Shown piece by piece: positions 6,689 to 8,168 of a stretch of 8,168 nucleotides of DNA. Location of the stretch: positions 1 to 8,168 of the forward strand of contig JAIRMI010000045.1 of the NCBI GenBank assembly GCA_031258795.1, read 5' to 3'. Each line of letters begins with the position of its first letter. The first letter of the stretch is position 1. The notes under the pieces were generated by a model. That model was not told the DNA's origin. It saw only the letters and a list, made by a program, of their open reading frames with translations, and did not search any database. The position numbers and the translations under genes are program-made. This stretch comes from Puniceicoccales bacterium. Lineage in GTDB: Bacteria; Verrucomicrobiota; Verrucomicrobiia; Opitutales; JAIRKQ01.

Positions 6689-8047
6689 ATGTTTTTTCCT
6701 AAAACTGATAGAGTTGCATTTCAAGCTTGTCTTCGAGCTCGTCATGAACGCCGGCCATTAACGCGCGAACAACTCATATGGCGCTTAAATTTCTGCGTAG
6801 ATATTACAGACACACATACAGACGATTTCTTTAAAGCAATAGAAGATTTACTCTATGAATATGGTTTTGATGAATCTAACTTTCGTGAGGTAGTTTTCCC
6901 CGTTCGTTTGTTTGAAGGCGAAAATTTGGAAAAATTCAGACTGCGCCAAATATACACCAATCCTGGTTTAGTTGGATTTTTGCAATTTCTTCCTAATAGA
7001 AAATGTATCGAGCTCTTAAAAGCTTTGTTTACGTACCCTGCTCAGCGACCAGGACTTGGGTCTTGCGCAAGGTCATCTTATTTGATCAATCTTTGGATAA
7101 ATAATCCATTGGAGTATCTTAAATTTGCCAAACAATGCCTCGATGACCCAAGACAGGTCAAATTCAATGTGGAGTTGGGAGACACAATTGAAGAAATACC
7201 TGTACTAACGGGGCTAACCGATGCCCATGGAAAATCCCTTAGCGATGTAATGGAATGCGCCGTATCAAATTTATCACTTGCACTAGACGCGGATGGAACG
7301 GAAGATAGGCTGGAAAGGGCTATCCGAAACCGAATAACACAATGGGGCGGGGAGAAGAAAAATAGTGTTGCGCTGAAAGAATATGGACAAGCACTGAAGT
7401 GTGTAATGAATGCCATTAAAAGAATCTATAACCCCGAAGACGGCGAATTCTATTTCAGAATAGACAAAGATGAATTAATGGATGCTATCGGGAATCTTTT
7501 TGGGAAATTAGAATTTTCTTCGGGAGAGGCTACCCCCGCTGCCCTCATTGCTTTTATAGTAGAAAAAACTTCTGAGTCAGCAAAGGGATTAACCTATGAC
7601 TATCTAAATTTTATAACCTCAAATTGGACAGACGTTGAAATTGGATTTGTCCAAGATGGTAGGATTTCTTTGGCTGAAGCTGTGCGTTTAGTAAGCGCGC
7701 TTCGCGACGGAAATGGAAGAGAGTTTGTAACATTAGCGAGAATACAAACAATCGATGGGGAGACGGGGAAATCTAGCTCGGGGCACGGCTTTAATGTGCG
7801 AGTAATCAGCGATTTCGATCCCCAAAGACTTCAGGATGGACAAATATTGAACATAGGGCTCAGTAATTATGCAGATGAATCCACAGGTAGGCCATATGTC
7901 GGGCTAAGAAGAGAAAGTGACGGTACGTTTCAAATAGTCAACTACCATCCTGAGAGAAAGGAAGTCGCAGAGCCCATGGCTGGTACGGGCAGTCTCCTAA
8001 TCAAAGGTATAACTATAAGCCCTGCTACCTTTATCGAGCAGGGCTAA
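6689..8047 (+). CDS. Unrecognised 452-aa protein, possible papain/calpain-like cysteine peptidase
   Basis: I do not recognise this gene as a named family. The product is soluble: no signal peptide, no membrane segment. Three spaced motifs resemble a papain-fold cysteine peptidase in the right order. Q119 and C126 lie in QRPGLGSCARSS, compare Q.xLGDCW in calpains and QGSCGSCWAF in papains. H366 lies in SGHGFNVRVI, compare GHAYSV. N393 lies in LNIGLSNYADESTG, compare the RNPWG asparagine strand. The H-to-N distance (27) is calpain-like; C-to-H (240) is longer, with a helical insert at about 180-300. The tryptophan usually after the cysteine is absent (Ala127). Position beside a T3SS operon suggests an effector, but it is divergently placed, has its own promoter, and its N-terminus is not Ser/Thr-rich. 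ATG at 6689 was chosen because the next in-frame ATG/GTG/TTG is about 70 codons later. Peptidase and effector roles are inference. Confidence 0.85.
   Translation: MFFPKTDRVAFQACLRARHERRPLTREQLIWRLNFCVDITDTHTDDFFKAIEDLLYEYGFDESNFREVVFPVRLFEGENLEKFRLRQIYTNPGLVGFLQFLPNRKCIELLKALFTYPAQRPGLGSCARSSYLINLWINNPLEYLKFAKQCLDDPRQVKFNVELGDTIEEIPVLTGLTDAHGKSLSDVMECAVSNLSLALDADGTEDRLERAIRNRITQWGGEKKNSVALKEYGQALKCVMNAIKRIYNPEDGEFYFRIDKDELMDAIGNLFGKLEFSSGEATPAALIAFIVEKTSESAKGLTYDYLNFITSNWTDVEIGFVQDGRISLAEAVRLVSALRDGNGREFVTLARIQTIDGETGKSSSGHGFNVRVISDFDPQRLQDGQILNIGLSNYADESTGRPYVGLRRESDGTFQIVNYHPERKEVAEPMAGTGSLLIKGITISPATFIEQG
8018..8045 (+). terminator. Perfect 9-bp hairpin overlapping the stop codon, lacking a U-tract
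   Basis: AGCCCTGCT (8018-8026) and AGCAGGGCT (8037-8045) form a perfect stem around a 10-nt loop; the last base of the right arm is the T of the TAA stop. It is followed by a run of A, not T, on the plus strand, and the minus-strand tail is TATAGTT, so it is not a classical Rho-independent terminator in either direction. It may still protect the mRNA 3' end or slow transcription. Confidence 0.35.
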
Positions 8048-8053
8048 AAAAAC

Positions 8054-8083
8054 TTGACTATTTTAGAAAATTTTGCAGAAAAT
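8054..8083 (+). promoter_or_regulatory. Weak candidate promoter for the right-edge gene
   Basis: TTGACT (8054-8059) with an 18-nt spacer and GAAAAT (8078-8083, 4 of 6). The -35 box starts 35 nt before an ATG at 8089, repeating the spacing seen at the other start genes in the window. The -10 box is poor and ends only 5 nt before the ATG. Confidence 0.25.
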
Positions 8084-8088
8084 ATATC

Positions 8089-8168
8089 ATGATCGTGGAT
8101 ACAGTTAACAATATTCGAAGTAGTGGGGAGCTTTATGAAATATATTCTACCAAAGATAAGGCTTTTGA
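8089..8168 (+). CDS. Partial open frame running off the right edge
   Basis: An ATG at 8089 opens a frame with no stop up to the window end: 26 codons beginning MIVDTVNNIRSSGELYEIYS. It starts 41 nt after the stop of the 452-residue gene, on the same strand, with no Shine-Dalgarno sequence but a TTGACT 35 nt upstream. Too short to assign a family, and an open frame of this length can occur by chance. Confidence 0.4.
   Translation, partial: MIVDTVNNIRSSGELYEIYSTKDKAF

Noticed and set aside
7078..7416. 112-codon minus-strand open frame inside the 452-aa gene
   Set aside because: No start signal or domain; Ser/Phe-rich composition typical of an antisense frame.
1..8168. CRISPR array, tRNA/rRNA genes, insertion sequence or prophage attachment site
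   Set aside because: No regularly spaced repeats, no cloverleaf or rRNA-like sequence, no transposase or integrase frame, and no flanking direct repeats were seen.

Overview
The window comes from a Gram-negative bacterium carrying a Ysc-family (Yersinia/Pseudomonas-like) injectisome type III secretion system (T3SS). Its left 60% is a minus-strand operon, read from 4928 down to 79, in the order gatekeeper (YopN fused to TyeA), SycN-like chaperone, YscX-like, YscY-like, export gate SctV. This matches the Yersinia yopN-tyeA-sycN-yscX-yscY-lcrD(yscV) order. The phylum cannot be fixed from these genes: only SctV is strongly conserved, and the small proteins are very divergent, so a non-proteobacterial host is possible.

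Region by region: 1-78 is non-coding and holds one imperfect hairpin. A hairpin with a short T-rich tail overlaps the sctV stop codon and probably ends the operon. 79-4928 is the T3SS operon, with gaps of 5-15 nt (about 52 nt before yscY with the start preferred here). 4985-6505 is a ComM/YifB AAA+ ATPase gene on the same strand, a chromosomal housekeeping or competence gene. 6506-6688 is a divergent intergenic region with a promoter on each strand. 6689-8047 is a plus-strand gene for an unrecognised 452-residue soluble protein. By eye it carries a Cys/His/Asn layout like papain- or calpain-type cysteine peptidases, and its position beside the T3SS makes it a candidate effector. 8089 to the end is the 5' part of another possible plus-strand gene.

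Together, SctV forms the cytosolic and inner-membrane export gate. The YscX/YscY pair is known to work with SctV in Ysc systems. The SctW gatekeeper (YopN-TyeA), probably helped by the SycN-like chaperone, holds back effector release until contact with a host cell. No ATPase, needle, translocon or secretin gene lies in the window.

The most unusual feature is regulatory. The first gene of each transcription unit (sctW, comM, the 452-residue gene and perhaps the partial gene) has a sigma70-like -35 element starting only 35-39 nt upstream of its start codon. Predicted transcripts would therefore begin at or within a few nt of the ATG. Internal operon genes (sycN-like, yscX-like, sctV) have ordinary Shine-Dalgarno sequences instead.
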